64,000 nucleotides of DNA from Mesobacillus persicus. GTDB taxonomy: Bacteria > Bacillota > Bacilli > Bacillales > Cytobacillaceae. Below, piece by piece: positions 36,424-44,503 of this stretch. The stretch spans positions 248,001-312,000 of the forward strand of contig NZ_FOBW01000003.1 of NCBI RefSeq assembly GCF_900109925.1, in the 5' to 3' direction. A model generated the notes under the pieces. The model had not been told where the DNA came from. It ran no database searches and saw nothing but the letters and a program-made list of their open reading frames with translations. The translations under genes were made by a program, and so were the position numbers. Every line of letters begins with the position of its first letter. Position 1 is the stretch's first letter.

Positions 36424-36648
36424 ATGCAAAATATTCCTGACAAGGTTCATATCGGTGAATTAATAGCTGTTTCCCAGGTCTTTAAACTAAATCCTTTTCA
36501 GATGGTCACATTACTAGAGGATGGTTTAATGGAAGTATTCGAAACGAAGGAAGCTTTTTATGAAAAACACGGAAAGAAAGACGATTATGATGAACTAGAT
36601 GATTGGTGTGAATTAAATAATGGGAAGATTTTTACTAAACCAAAATAA
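36424..36648 (+). CDS. Small acidic hypothetical protein
   Basis: A 74-residue soluble protein (MQNIPDKVHIGELIAVSQVF ...) ending in an acidic, aromatic stretch (KKDDYDELDDWCELNNGKIF). No family recognised. The ATG at 36424 has AAAAGGAGACG upstream, which sets the start; the longer open frame from 36268 runs through a terminator and is not used. It stands alone after the Wadjet operon. Confidence 0.6.
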   Translation: MQNIPDKVHIGELIAVSQVFKLNPFQMVTLLEDGLMEVFETKEAFYEKHGKKDDYDELDDWCELNNGKIFTKPK

Positions 36649-36825
36649 GGGGTGGTGGAACATCATAACCGTATGGGTTTAGGGGCCCCCCTATGCGTTT
36701 AACTTATAATTAGGGAACCAATCCTTCACACAAATATAACGCTACAAACAATACATTCCAGCCTCCCTAAACTAGTATAGGGGTAGCCTAACTTGTTAAT
36801 CCTATAAGTAAGGGAGGTGTTAACT

Positions 36826-36987
36826 ATGGCATTAGATGTACTATGCGAAGTAAATAGCTGTGTTCATAACATCAAAAATGAAAACAAATGTGGAGCAGAT
36901 CAAATTTATGTAGTAAACCACAAGGAGAAAAACGCTTCTACTAGTGGTGAAACAGACTGCAAAACGTTTGAACCTGCGGGTCTTTAA
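36826..36987 (+). CDS. DUF1540 domain protein
   Basis: A 53-residue cysteine-containing protein with the DUF1540 pattern: VLCEVNSCVHNIKNENKCGA, a central spacer, and TSGETDCKTFEPAGL. The four cysteines (CEVNSC, KC, DC) suggest metal binding. Such proteins are common in spore formers; function unknown. AAGGGAGGTG precedes the ATG and a hairpin terminator follows 8 bases after the stop. Confidence 0.85.
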   Translation: MALDVLCEVNSCVHNIKNENKCGADQIYVVNHKEKNASTSGETDCKTFEPAGL

Positions 36988-36994
36988 TTTTTTT

Positions 36995-37040
36995 ATCAAG
37001 CGACAATCATGGGAGTGGTTGTCGCTTGATTTATGTTTAT
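36995..37040 (+). terminator. Terminator after the DUF1540 gene
   Basis: ATCAAGCGACAA and TTGTCGCTTGAT form a perfect 12-bp stem with a 12-base loop, then TTATGTTTAT. Confidence 0.8.
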
Positions 37041-37043
37041 TAT

Positions 37044-37058
37044 TGATAATGATTATCA
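37044..37058. promoter_or_regulatory. Fur box (7-1-7), target unclear
   Basis: TGATAATGATTATCA is a perfect 7-1-7 inverted repeat identical to the Bacillus Fur consensus. The neighbours are the end of the DUF1540 gene and the end of the minus-strand phosphatase gene, so no start codon lies next to it. Confidence 0.7.
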
Positions 37059-37164
37059 ATATTATACATGTCATTTTCATTTTTTTAATCATTGATCATT
37101 CTGAATATGGGTTCTAAGACAATGTTGATATAATACTATGGGTGTAGAGCGAAAAAAGAACCGC

Positions 37165-37812
37165 TCATAATTTTCTTTTCAATCTTCTATTTTCCCTTAT
37201 ATTAATAAACCCCCAGATTGTAAACATAAGCCAAAACCCACTAATTAAATAGGCTCCTATGATATCACTTGGATAGTGAACACCTAGATATATACGACTT
37301 GTTCCAATGATAATAATGAAAATAGCACTTAGAATGATTAACATAATTCGCCCACTTTGTTTGGGAATATGCCTCCATAATAAAAAACCGATGATGCCAT
37401 ACAATGAAAGTGCCGCCATGGAGTGTCCGCTAGGAAAACTGAAATTCTCTTCTATTACCATTTGATAAAAGGTCGGGCGGCCTCTTTGGAAATAATCCTT
37501 TAGTAACACATTTAATGCGGTTGAACCAATTAACACTATCGTAAAGAGAAGTAACTCAACTCGTTGATGAAACACCTTATATAGGATGGCTAGTATGATT
37601 AACGAAATAATGATTACTTGGATGGTATCTCCAATAAAACTAAAGAAGTTCATGACAGTAGTTATGAAGGGATGTTCTAATCCTTGTATCGATTTAATGA
37701 TTTGAATATCGAAGTGTTTTACGAAAATAGAATCATATGTATTAGCTACTAAAACAAACAATCCCAAACAGAGTATACTTAGCAAAAATAAAAAGTTGTA
37801 TATAGTTCTCAA
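37165..37812 (-). CDS. PAP2 family phosphatase, possible undecaprenyl-diphosphatase
   Basis: A 215-residue membrane phosphatase with six predicted helices. The three PAP2 catalytic motifs are complete: KDYFQRGRP (about 108-116), FPSGHSMAAL (about 128-137) and SRIYLGVHYPSDIIGAY (about 173-189), where the two histidines and the arginine do phosphoryl transfer. It probably removes phosphate from a lipid diphosphate such as undecaprenyl-PP (BcrC-like) or phosphatidylglycerol phosphate; sequence alone does not decide. Monocistronic. Confidence 0.87.
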   Translation of the reverse strand: MRTIYNFLFLLSILCLGLFVLVANTYDSIFVKHFDIQIIKSIQGLEHPFITTVMNFFSFIGDTIQVIIISLIILAILYKVFHQRVELLLFTIVLIGSTALNVLLKDYFQRGRPTFYQMVIEENFSFPSGHSMAALSLYGIIGFLLWRHIPKQSGRIMLIILSAIFIIIIGTSRIYLGVHYPSDIIGAYLISGFWLMFTIWGFINIRENRRLKRKL

Positions 37813-37987
37813 TTATTATCCTCCAACTTACATGGCTTTAATTTTCTATTTTAGACCCGTTCCCTATTTCTCAAACCCTTACTAGTATCTGCTTCATGTG
37901 ATTTTTAATGCCAATCATTAAATGCCTTGTTAGGTATTCGTTCTTTTAGTTAGGGAAACTCAGTCATTTATCAAAGCAAACAAGACA

Positions 37988-38034
37988 TTGACAAAAAAGA
38001 ATAGGGGGTTTACAATTATCTCATATTCAAGATA
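37988..38034 (+). promoter_or_regulatory. Promoter with MhqR-like operator 1
   Basis: TTGACA (37988) and TACAAT (38011) are 17 bases apart, a near-consensus sigma-A promoter. Immediately downstream TATCTCATATTCAAGATA (38017-38034) resembles the MhqR operator (TATCTCGAATTCGAGATA), so a bound repressor would cover the transcription start. Confidence 0.72.
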
Positions 38035-38086
38035 TTTTAATTAAGAGTATTTTGTTTCACGTTGTTTGTTGTTTTTTTTAGATTAA

Positions 38087-38104
38087 TATCTCGAATTGAA
38101 GATA
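38087..38104 (+). promoter_or_regulatory. MhqR-like operator 2
   Basis: TATCTCGAATTGAAGATA is a 16 of 18 match to the known B. subtilis MhqR operator and lies 32 bases before the dioxygenase start. Confidence 0.75.
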
Positions 38105-38135
38105 TTAAGGTGTAAATGGAAAGGGGGGGTTACCT

Positions 38136-39074
38136 TTGGGAAAGCAAACAATGGGAATCCACCATATCACAGCAATCGTTGGTCATCCTCAAGAGAATGT
38201 TGATTTTTATGTGGGTGTCTTAGGTTTGCGTTTGGTGAAACAGACAGTCAATTTTGATGATCCGGGTACTTATCATCTTTATTTTGGAAATGAAGGTGGA
38301 AAGCCAGGAGCGATCATTACCTTCTTTCCGTGGGCGGGAGCAGAACAAGGAAGGATAGGCGGCGGCCAAGTAGGAGTTACGTCCTATGTTGTTCCAATAG
38401 GAGCCATGGCTTTTTGGAGAAAAAGGCTAGAAAAGTTCAGCATTCCTTTTACAATGGCGGAACGTTTTGGCGAGGAGTATTTAACGTTCGATGACCCGCA
38501 CGGCCTTCACTTGGAAGTTGTCGAAAGAGAAGAAGGGGAATCTAATTCTTGGAGCTTTGGTGAGGTCACACCTGAGGTGGCCATCAAAGGGTTTGGTGGA
38601 GCGACGCTCTTATCAACCCGGCCGAACAAAACGGGTGAATTATTAGAAAAAACATTGGGTCTTGAATTTGTCGGCAAAGAAGGGGACTTCGCTCGTTATC
38701 GTTCCTCTGCTGAGATTGGAAATATCATTGACTTAAAATTAACTTCGATTGGGCGCGGTCAAATGGGGGTAGGAACGGTTCATCATATTGCCTGGAGAGC
38801 AATAGATAATGAGGATCAACTAGATTGGCAAAAACACATGGCAGCGAACGGATATGGAGTCACTTCTGTTCGTGATCGGAACTATTTTCAAGCGATTTAC
38901 TTTAGAGAGCATGGGGAGATTCTATTTGAAATTGCCACAGATCCTCCAGGATTTGCTCACGATGAATCACTTGAAACCATGGGTGAGAAATTGATGTTGC
39001 CATCTCAGTATGAACCACATCGAGAGAAGATTGAAAGAGCATTGCTTCCGTTTGAAGTTAGAGAATTAGATTAA
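38136..39074 (+). CDS. Ring-cleaving dioxygenase of the MhqO/MhqA type
   Basis: A 312-residue vicinal-oxygen-chelate enzyme with two glyoxalase-like halves (about 5-135 and 150-290). Metal-ligand candidates are IHHITAIVGHP, LHLEVVEREEG and VHHIAWRAI, ILFEIATDP. In B. subtilis the homologues protect against quinones and catechol and are repressed by MhqR; two MhqR-like operators lie upstream here. The start is TTG at 38136 with AAAGGGGGGG 7 bases before it; the ATG five codons later is too far from that site. A WrbA-like flavoprotein gene follows by 77 bases and is probably co-transcribed. Confidence 0.88.
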   Translation: MGKQTMGIHHITAIVGHPQENVDFYVGVLGLRLVKQTVNFDDPGTYHLYFGNEGGKPGAIITFFPWAGAEQGRIGGGQVGVTSYVVPIGAMAFWRKRLEKFSIPFTMAERFGEEYLTFDDPHGLHLEVVEREEGESNSWSFGEVTPEVAIKGFGGATLLSTRPNKTGELLEKTLGLEFVGKEGDFARYRSSAEIGNIIDLKLTSIGRGQMGVGTVHHIAWRAIDNEDQLDWQKHMAANGYGVTSVRDRNYFQAIYFREHGEILFEIATDPPGFAHDESLETMGEKLMLPSQYEPHREKIERALLPFEVRELD

Positions 39075-39151
39075 CTGTAAGAATTCTAAATCAGACAGTG
39101 GAGTAATTTCATTTTAATAGATTACTAAACAACAATCGGGGGTATACAACA

Positions 39152-39817
39152 ATGGGGATTCTATCCAAACTATTTGGAAATTCAACAATAAAGGAGACAG
39201 AGAAAATGGAAAATGTTAAAGTAGCAGTGGTATTTTACAGCATGGGTGGAACGAACTATCAATTAGCAAAGTGGGCTGAAGAGGGAGCAAAAGAAGCAGG
39301 TACAGAGGTAAGAGTATTAAAAGTAGAAGAGTTAGCCCCTGATTCAGTTATTGAAGGAAATGAAGCATGGAAAGCAACGGTAAATGCAACAAAAGACGTA
39401 CCAGTAGCGACAAGCGATGATCTTGAATGGGCAGACGCGATTATTTTCAGCGTGCCGACTCGATTTGGTAACATGCCAGCTCAAATGAAGCAGTTCCTTG
39501 ATACACAAGGTGGTCTATGGGCAACTGGGAAAACAGTGAACAAAGTCGTTAGTGCGATGACATCGGCACAAAATCCACATGGTGGTCAGGAAGCGACGCT
39601 TCTTTCCTTATATACTTCGATGATGCATTGGGGTGCAATTATCGCGACTCCTGGTTATACAGATCCTGTTCTATTTGCAGCAGGCGGAAATCCATATGGT
39701 ACAAGTGTAACAGTTGGTCAAGACGGGAAAATGGTTGAAGATGTTCAAGGGGCGGTTAAACATCAAGCAAAACGTACCGTCACTGTCGCAGAGTGGGTAA
39801 AGAAGGGCAATCAATAA
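39152..39817 (+). CDS. NAD(P)H:quinone oxidoreductase, WrbA family
   Basis: A flavodoxin-fold protein of 221 residues that reduces quinones by two electrons. Motifs are the phosphate loop FYSMGGTNYQLAKWAEEGA, IIFSVPTRFGNMPAQMKQFL and HWGAIIATPGYTD, all typical of WrbA. Two starts are possible: 39152 after CGGGGG, giving an extra MGILSKLFGNSTIKETEK, or 39206 after AAAGGAGA, giving MENVKVAVVF. Next to the MhqR-type dioxygenase it fits a quinone-detoxification operon. A strong terminator follows. Confidence 0.88.
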   Translation: MGILSKLFGNSTIKETEKMENVKVAVVFYSMGGTNYQLAKWAEEGAKEAGTEVRVLKVEELAPDSVIEGNEAWKATVNATKDVPVATSDDLEWADAIIFSVPTRFGNMPAQMKQFLDTQGGLWATGKTVNKVVSAMTSAQNPHGGQEATLLSLYTSMMHWGAIIATPGYTDPVLFAAGGNPYGTSVTVGQDGKMVEDVQGAVKHQAKRTVTVAEWVKKGNQ

Positions 39818-39830
39818 TTGGAAAAATACC

Positions 39831-39863
39831 AAAGCTAATCGACAAGTTCGATTAGCTTTTTTT
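39831..39863 (+). terminator. Terminator of the quinone-stress operon
   Basis: AAAGCTAATCGA and TTCGATTAGCTTT pair around CAAG, then a T run. Confidence 0.9.
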
Positions 39864-39956
39864 GCGGTTAAGCTTTCCTATGACCCTAGTCCATTCGTTT
39901 TTAAATAACTTACATATGCTAGTACTAACACTTTTTAAATGAAGGATGTGATTGAA

Positions 39957-40142
39957 TTGCCTGTAATCATTGGATCGGTTTATATTGGAAAAATTGAAGG
40001 CGGGACCGTACATTTCGGTGATGTACGAAATTGTTCACCTAACAACAGTTCAGAATCAGTTAGTGGACAAGGGGAGGACAATAGTGGAGGGTATGTTTAT
40101 ACAAATAATGGAGTAAATGAGAGGAATCGTTTCGAGCGTTAG
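39957..40142 (+). CDS. GerPF-like spore germination protein
   Basis: A 61-residue protein starting at a TTG (39957) with GAAGGATG upstream, giving MPVIIGSVYIGKIEGGTVHF, very like the N-terminus of GerPA/GerPF (MPAIIGPV...). GDVRNCSPNNSSESVSGQGE matches the GDxxNxSPxxxxKxxxGxG segment of the family. Those proteins help germinants cross the spore coat. An ATG six codons earlier is possible but departs from the family start. It stands alone rather than in a gerP operon. It supports a spore-forming host. Confidence 0.75.
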   Translation: MPVIIGSVYIGKIEGGTVHFGDVRNCSPNNSSESVSGQGEDNSGGYVYTNNGVNERNRFER

Positions 40143-40378
40143 TAATTGTAAATTTAAAGATTTCCTTAAAAGCGTACAAGCTGCTGTACGTTTTATTTTT
40201 GTTTTAGCCACCTCGTTCCAGCTCTTATCATATAACTGGGACCTTATAATGTACTCCCGTGTTTTGTTCCATTGAGTCTTGACCAATGGGAAAAGTATTA
40301 AAGGATAAAACGCAACAGTAGACCACTTCTTCCATCCTTGATATAATATTATTTCGGTTTTCGAAAGGAAGGATAGTT

Positions 40379-40789
40379 GTGAAAAGTGGTTTGCTTTTTT
40401 TCGCTCAATTGTTTTTGCTCTGGGCGATATATCAAGTTTCATCCTATATTGTGAGTTTCTTTGATTTGGCATTGCCTGCAAGTGTGTTGGGGATGATTCT
40501 TTTATATGTTCTCTTGTCCAACGGCATAGTTAAATTACAGTATATTGAAAAAGCTGCATCATTTTTACTCAAGCATCTCTCATTGTTTTTTGTTCCGTTT
40601 GCAGTCGGGTTAATGGATTATGGCGGATTGATTCAGACAAGCGGCCTCCAATTAATTGCGATGATTGCGGGTAGTACCGTCATCGGTTTATTGATAACAG
40701 GGGGATTAACACAATTTTTATCAACGAAGAAAACAGCAAAGGAAAAAATCCATCATGAACAACCACACTCTCATTTTCACTCTCATTAG
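40379..40789 (+). CDS. cidA: CidA/LrgA family holin-like protein
   Basis: A 136-residue membrane protein with four helices (about 5-22, 30-48, 62-80, 88-108). It begins at GTG with AAGGAAGG upstream. SYIVSFFDLALPASVLGMIL and the LSLFFVPFAVGLMDYGGLI segment are characteristic of CidA/LrgA. The C-terminal tail is His-rich (HHEQPHSHFHSH). It overlaps cidB by 35 bases. The pair influences murein hydrolase activity and export of small organic acids during overflow metabolism. Naming as cid rather than lrg is by similarity to the B. subtilis pair only. Confidence 0.88.
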   Translation: MKSGLLFFAQLFLLWAIYQVSSYIVSFFDLALPASVLGMILLYVLLSNGIVKLQYIEKAASFLLKHLSLFFVPFAVGLMDYGGLIQTSGLQLIAMIAGSTVIGLLITGGLTQFLSTKKTAKEKIHHEQPHSHFHSH

Positions 40790-41447
40790 TGTAGTGCTGA
40801 CCATTATTGTGTATATGGGGGCTAGCAAACTATCGCGGGTGGTCCGGTCTCCGTTCACAACACCAATTTTGACAACAACGATTCTTATGATTGCTATCCT
40901 TCAGTTTTCGGGGATAAGTTTTGACGAGTATGCTCCTGCGAAAGACTGGATTACCTCCTTGCTTGGCCCAGCCACTGTTGCTCTTGGGGTTCCTTTGTAT
41001 AAAAATAAAGACATCATCAAGGAAAAATTAATGCCAGCAGCTCTTGGACTAATCATCGGAACACTGGCAACGATTGTTTCTGCTGTATGGTTATCAAAGG
41101 CATTTCACTTATCTGAAACGATTCAGGCTGCGTCTGCGGTTAAGGCCGTCACGACTCCGGTCGCGATTGAAACGGTGATGATTATTGGTGGCGATCCTAC
41201 TTTAGCGGCGGCTTTTGTTATTGCCTCAGGGATATTTGGGGCAGTATTTGCCCCTGCGATATTAACACTGGTGAAGATCTCGGATCCCTTTTCACGGGGA
41301 CTTAGTGTCGGAACGGTTTCTCACGGGATTGGCACCAGTCAGGTAATGGCAGAAGGCCCGATTCAAGGGGCAGTCTCGAGTGTGGCAATGGGGACAGCCG
41401 CGATTATCACACCTGTTGTGCTTCCATTGTTGTATCGTTTTCTTTGA
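40755..41447 (+). CDS. cidB: CidB/LrgB family membrane protein
   Basis: A 230-residue protein with about seven membrane helices. LGPATVALGVPLYKNKDIIK, SAVKAVTTPVAIETVMIIGG, AAFVIASGIFGAVFAPAIL and VGTVSHGIGTSQVM are LrgB-family signatures. Its ATG lies inside the end of cidA, so the two are translationally coupled. LrgA/LrgB-type pairs act together as hydrophobic acid (pyruvate) carriers or holin-antiholin modulators. Confidence 0.9.
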   Translation: MNNHTLIFTLISVVLTIIVYMGASKLSRVVRSPFTTPILTTTILMIAILQFSGISFDEYAPAKDWITSLLGPATVALGVPLYKNKDIIKEKLMPAALGLIIGTLATIVSAVWLSKAFHLSETIQAASAVKAVTTPVAIETVMIIGGDPTLAAAFVIASGIFGAVFAPAILTLVKISDPFSRGLSVGTVSHGIGTSQVMAEGPIQGAVSSVAMGTAAIITPVVLPLLYRFL

Positions 41448-41587
41448 GGGCGGGACAGACATAGTTCCCTGAACAACAAATTAGTTGAGTTGTTGTAAAA
41501 TTTGCTCTTTTAATCTACTCCATCCTGAATTATAGTAAGAATAATACTTTATAAGAATATTAATTCTTTTTATACTTGGAGGATACG

Positions 41588-42997
41588 ATGAAATATATTA
41601 GCACTCGTGGAAACGTAACGGATATAGGCTTTATTGATTCAGTCATGATGGGACTTGCAAATGATGGGGGTCTATTGGTTCCAGAGAAAATCCCGCAGAT
41701 CCCAGAAGAAAAGCTACAAGCAATGTCGAAACTGAGCTATCAAGAATTAGCATACGAAATCATTTCTTATTATGTAGATGGTGAAATTCCCGAAAATGAT
41801 CTGAAGGATTTAATACAAAAAAGCTATGCAACCTTCCGTCACCCGGAAGTAACACCTGTTCAAAAGGTGAAGGATAATATGTTTGTATTAGAACTCTTCC
41901 ATGGTCCAACCTTTGCTTTTAAGGATGTCGCTCTTCAATTCTTAGGGAATCTGTATTCATATATAGCCAAGAAGACGGGAGAAACCATTAATATTCTTGG
42001 AGCTACTTCAGGTGATACAGGTGCCTCCGCCATTGAAGGGGTAAGAGGAAAAGAAGGAATTCGTATTTGTATTTTGCACCCACATGGAAGAGTAAGTAAA
42101 GTACAAGAACTGCAAATGACAACGGTCAATGACGAAACCGTTTTAAATTTGGCGATAAAAGGGACGTTTGACGATGGTCAACGAATCATTAAGGAAATCT
42201 TCGCCGATTTGGAATTTAAAAATAAATACCATCTTCGTGCCATCAATTCGATTAATTTTGCCCGTATCTTAGCGCAAACGGTTTATTACTTTTATGCGTA
42301 TTTCCAAGTGGCCAAGGAGACAGGTGCCAAAACTGTAAACTTCAGTGTGCCTACCGGAAATTTCGGGGATATCTTTGCCGGTTTCTTAGCTAAAAAGATG
42401 GGTCTTCCCGTTGGCAAACTGATTGTTGCAACAAACGAAAATAATATACTAGAACGTTTTATCGAAGAAGGAGTTTACCAACCAGGTGAGTTCCACAGCA
42501 CGTATAGTCCTTCGATGGATATCCAGGTAGCGAGTAATTTTGAGCGGTACCTATACTACTTGCTTGGCGAAAATCCAAAAGCCGTTTCTGATTTAATGAA
42601 ACAATTTAAGACTGAAGGCAAAATTGTTGTCGGTGAGGAACTGCTTGGCCAGGTGAAAGAGGATTATGCAGCTTATGGAGTCTCCGGAAAAGAATGCCTG
42701 CAAACGATTAAGTCTTATTATGGTGAAAGTGGGTATTTATTGGATCCACATACTTCATGTGGTGTGGCAGCCTTTGAACAGCGTAATCATACTGGCGAGG
42801 TCTGTGTGACCCTTTCAACCGCCCATCCTGCAAAATTTAATGAGTCGATTGCCCTTTGTGACATCGAGCAGGAGTATCCTGAACAAATACATCAATTATT
42901 TGATCGACCACAATATCTAGAAGTGGTTGAGGCTGACAATGAGGAAATTTCACAGAAATTAGAGGAGCATTTTCGCTCCACAAGTGTATCTATTTGA
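41588..42997 (+). CDS. thrC: Threonine synthase
   Basis: A PLP enzyme of 469 residues converting O-phosphohomoserine to threonine. It is the long form, similar to the E. coli/yeast type: N-terminal ISTRGNVTDIGFIDSVMMGL, PLP lysine in HGPTFAFKDVALQFLGN (about residue 107), GATSGDTGASAIEG phosphate loop and VPTGNFGDIFAGFLAKKMGL. B. subtilis has a shorter type, so this is the less usual form for the group. The start at 41588 follows TTGGAGGAT. It is monocistronic with a terminator; no T-box was recognised in the leader. Confidence 0.93.
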   Translation: MKYISTRGNVTDIGFIDSVMMGLANDGGLLVPEKIPQIPEEKLQAMSKLSYQELAYEIISYYVDGEIPENDLKDLIQKSYATFRHPEVTPVQKVKDNMFVLELFHGPTFAFKDVALQFLGNLYSYIAKKTGETINILGATSGDTGASAIEGVRGKEGIRICILHPHGRVSKVQELQMTTVNDETVLNLAIKGTFDDGQRIIKEIFADLEFKNKYHLRAINSINFARILAQTVYYFYAYFQVAKETGAKTVNFSVPTGNFGDIFAGFLAKKMGLPVGKLIVATNENNILERFIEEGVYQPGEFHSTYSPSMDIQVASNFERYLYYLLGENPKAVSDLMKQFKTEGKIVVGEELLGQVKEDYAAYGVSGKECLQTIKSYYGESGYLLDPHTSCGVAAFEQRNHTGEVCVTLSTAHPAKFNESIALCDIEQEYPEQIHQLFDRPQYLEVVEADNEEISQKLEEHFRSTSVSI

Positions 42998-43005
42998 TAG
43001 TGATA

Positions 43006-43040
43006 GACCGGGAATGCTGCTGTGTTCTCGGTCTTTTTTT
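43006..43040 (+). terminator. Terminator after thrC
   Basis: GACCGGGAA and TTCTCGGTC form a stem around a 10-base loop, followed by TTTTTTT. Confidence 0.88.
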
Positions 43041-43133
43041 GATTTTGTGAAGGATTTAGGGCTGTGTCAGAACTTGCTTATAAATCAGCATTAACGAATC
43101 TTTTGATTTAGGATTACCCAATCATAAAGAACG

Positions 43134-43168
43134 AAGCCCCGATGAATGCTAATCATCGGGGCTTTGTT
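43134..43168 (+). terminator. Second hairpin between thrC and the glycerate kinase gene
   Basis: AAGCCCCGATGA and TCATCGGGGCTT form a perfect 12-bp stem, then TGTTTC. A backup terminator, or the end of an unannotated short transcript. Confidence 0.7.
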
Positions 43169-43257
43169 TCTAGTCACCTTCCTCTTTTCTATGTTTTTAC
43201 TATAAAATTTTTTATAATGGTAGTAACTATCTATTTTTTATGTAACGGGGGAATGGT

Positions 43258-44403
43258 ATGAAGTTTGTATTAGCGCCGGATTCATTTAAAGAGAGTATGA
43301 CCGCGAAAGAAGCAGCTCTTGCAATGGAAAAGGGAATTCGAAAGGTCTTTCCCGATGCCGACTGTAGGATTGTTCCAATGGCAGACGGGGGAGAAGGGAC
43401 GGTTGAATCCCTAGTTCGTTTGACGAAAGGCAGCATGATTCAAACCGAGGTCCTTGGTCCTTTAGGGAAAAAGATAATCGCAAACTATGGTGTCACAGGC
43501 GAAGGGGACACTGCGGTCATTGAGATGGCAACTGCAAGCGGGTTGGAATTATTGAAACCAGAAGAACGGAATCCACTCCTGACAACAACCTATGGAACAG
43601 GTCAATTGATTAAGCATGCGCTTGATATGGGGGCTAAGAGATTTTTAATCGGGATTGGCGGAAGTGCAACCAATGATGGAGGAGTAGGGATGCTTCAGGC
43701 TCTTGGTGTATCTTTTAAAGATCACAAAGGAGAAGAGCTTTCATTTGGCGGTGGAACTTTACAGCAACTAGCGACGATTGATATTAGCGGGCTAGACCCT
43801 CGAATTAGCAAAATCACTATCGATGTTGCCTGCGATGTAACCAATCCGCTGGTTGGTAAAAACGGGGCCTCAGCTATCTTCGGACCTCAAAAAGGTGCGT
43901 CACCTGAAATGGTTGATGTTCTCGACCAAAACTTAGCACATTATGCCAACATCATTAAACAGGAGTTAGGAATTGATATTGTTGATACGGAAGGTTCCGG
44001 GGCTGCAGGAGGTCTTGGAGCAGGTTTGCTGGCCTTTCTTAATGCGCGGCTTAAAAAAGGTGTGGACCTTGTGATTGAATATACCGGTTTCGAGGAAATC
44101 GTAAAAGATGCCGATTATGTATTTACAGGAGAAGGCAGTATCGATGATCAGACCTTGTACGGGAAAACTGCATATGGTGTGGCAACGGTTGCCCAAAAAT
44201 ATGACGTCCCTGTGATTGCGTTTGCTGGCAGGATTGGCGACGGAGTCCAGCCGTTATATGATCACGGTTTTACAGCTATTGTCGGTATTTTAAAAGAAGC
44301 CACCTCGCTAAAGGCGGCATTAGAAGGCGGAGAACATAATTTAGCCTATGCAGCAGAAAATATTTGCCGAGTTCTGAGAATCAATGAGGGAAAAAATTCT
44401 TAG
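43258..44403 (+). CDS. Glycerate kinase (GarK/GlxK family), copy 1
   Basis: A 381-residue kinase that phosphorylates glycerate, probably to 2-phosphoglycerate as in GarK. Conserved segments are KFVLAPDSFKESMTAKEAAL, VPMADGGEGTVESLV, IGIGGSATNDGGVGMLQALG, GAAGGLGAGLLAFLNA and VFTGEGSIDDQTLYGKTAYG. RBS CGGGGGA. It precedes the convergent LysR gene and is separated from the second kinase (48503) by 4 kb. The two copies differ clearly, so they are old paralogues rather than a fresh duplication. Confidence 0.92.
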   Translation: MKFVLAPDSFKESMTAKEAALAMEKGIRKVFPDADCRIVPMADGGEGTVESLVRLTKGSMIQTEVLGPLGKKIIANYGVTGEGDTAVIEMATASGLELLKPEERNPLLTTTYGTGQLIKHALDMGAKRFLIGIGGSATNDGGVGMLQALGVSFKDHKGEELSFGGGTLQQLATIDISGLDPRISKITIDVACDVTNPLVGKNGASAIFGPQKGASPEMVDVLDQNLAHYANIIKQELGIDIVDTEGSGAAGGLGAGLLAFLNARLKKGVDLVIEYTGFEEIVKDADYVFTGEGSIDDQTLYGKTAYGVATVAQKYDVPVIAFAGRIGDGVQPLYDHGFTAIVGILKEATSLKAALEGGEHNLAYAAENICRVLRINEGKNS

Positions 44404-44425
44404 GATTATAAGTTCAAAAACAACT

Positions 44426-44472
44426 CAAGAAAGCCTTTACCCCCTCCTTTTGGTGGAGGGTGAAGGCTTCCT
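44426..44472. terminator. Hairpin between convergent glycerate kinase and LysR genes
   Basis: AAGCCTT-ACCC-CCTCC pairs with GGAGGGTGAAGGCTT in a long stem. The T run is weak on both strands. Confidence 0.6.
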
Positions 44473-44503
44473 ATATTGGATCGAATTTATTTGTTCGTTT
44501 ATG

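Noticed and set aside
41450-41587. Leader of thrC examined for a T-box or other riboswitch
   Set aside because: No T-box sequence, specifier stem or terminator/antiterminator pair could be found.
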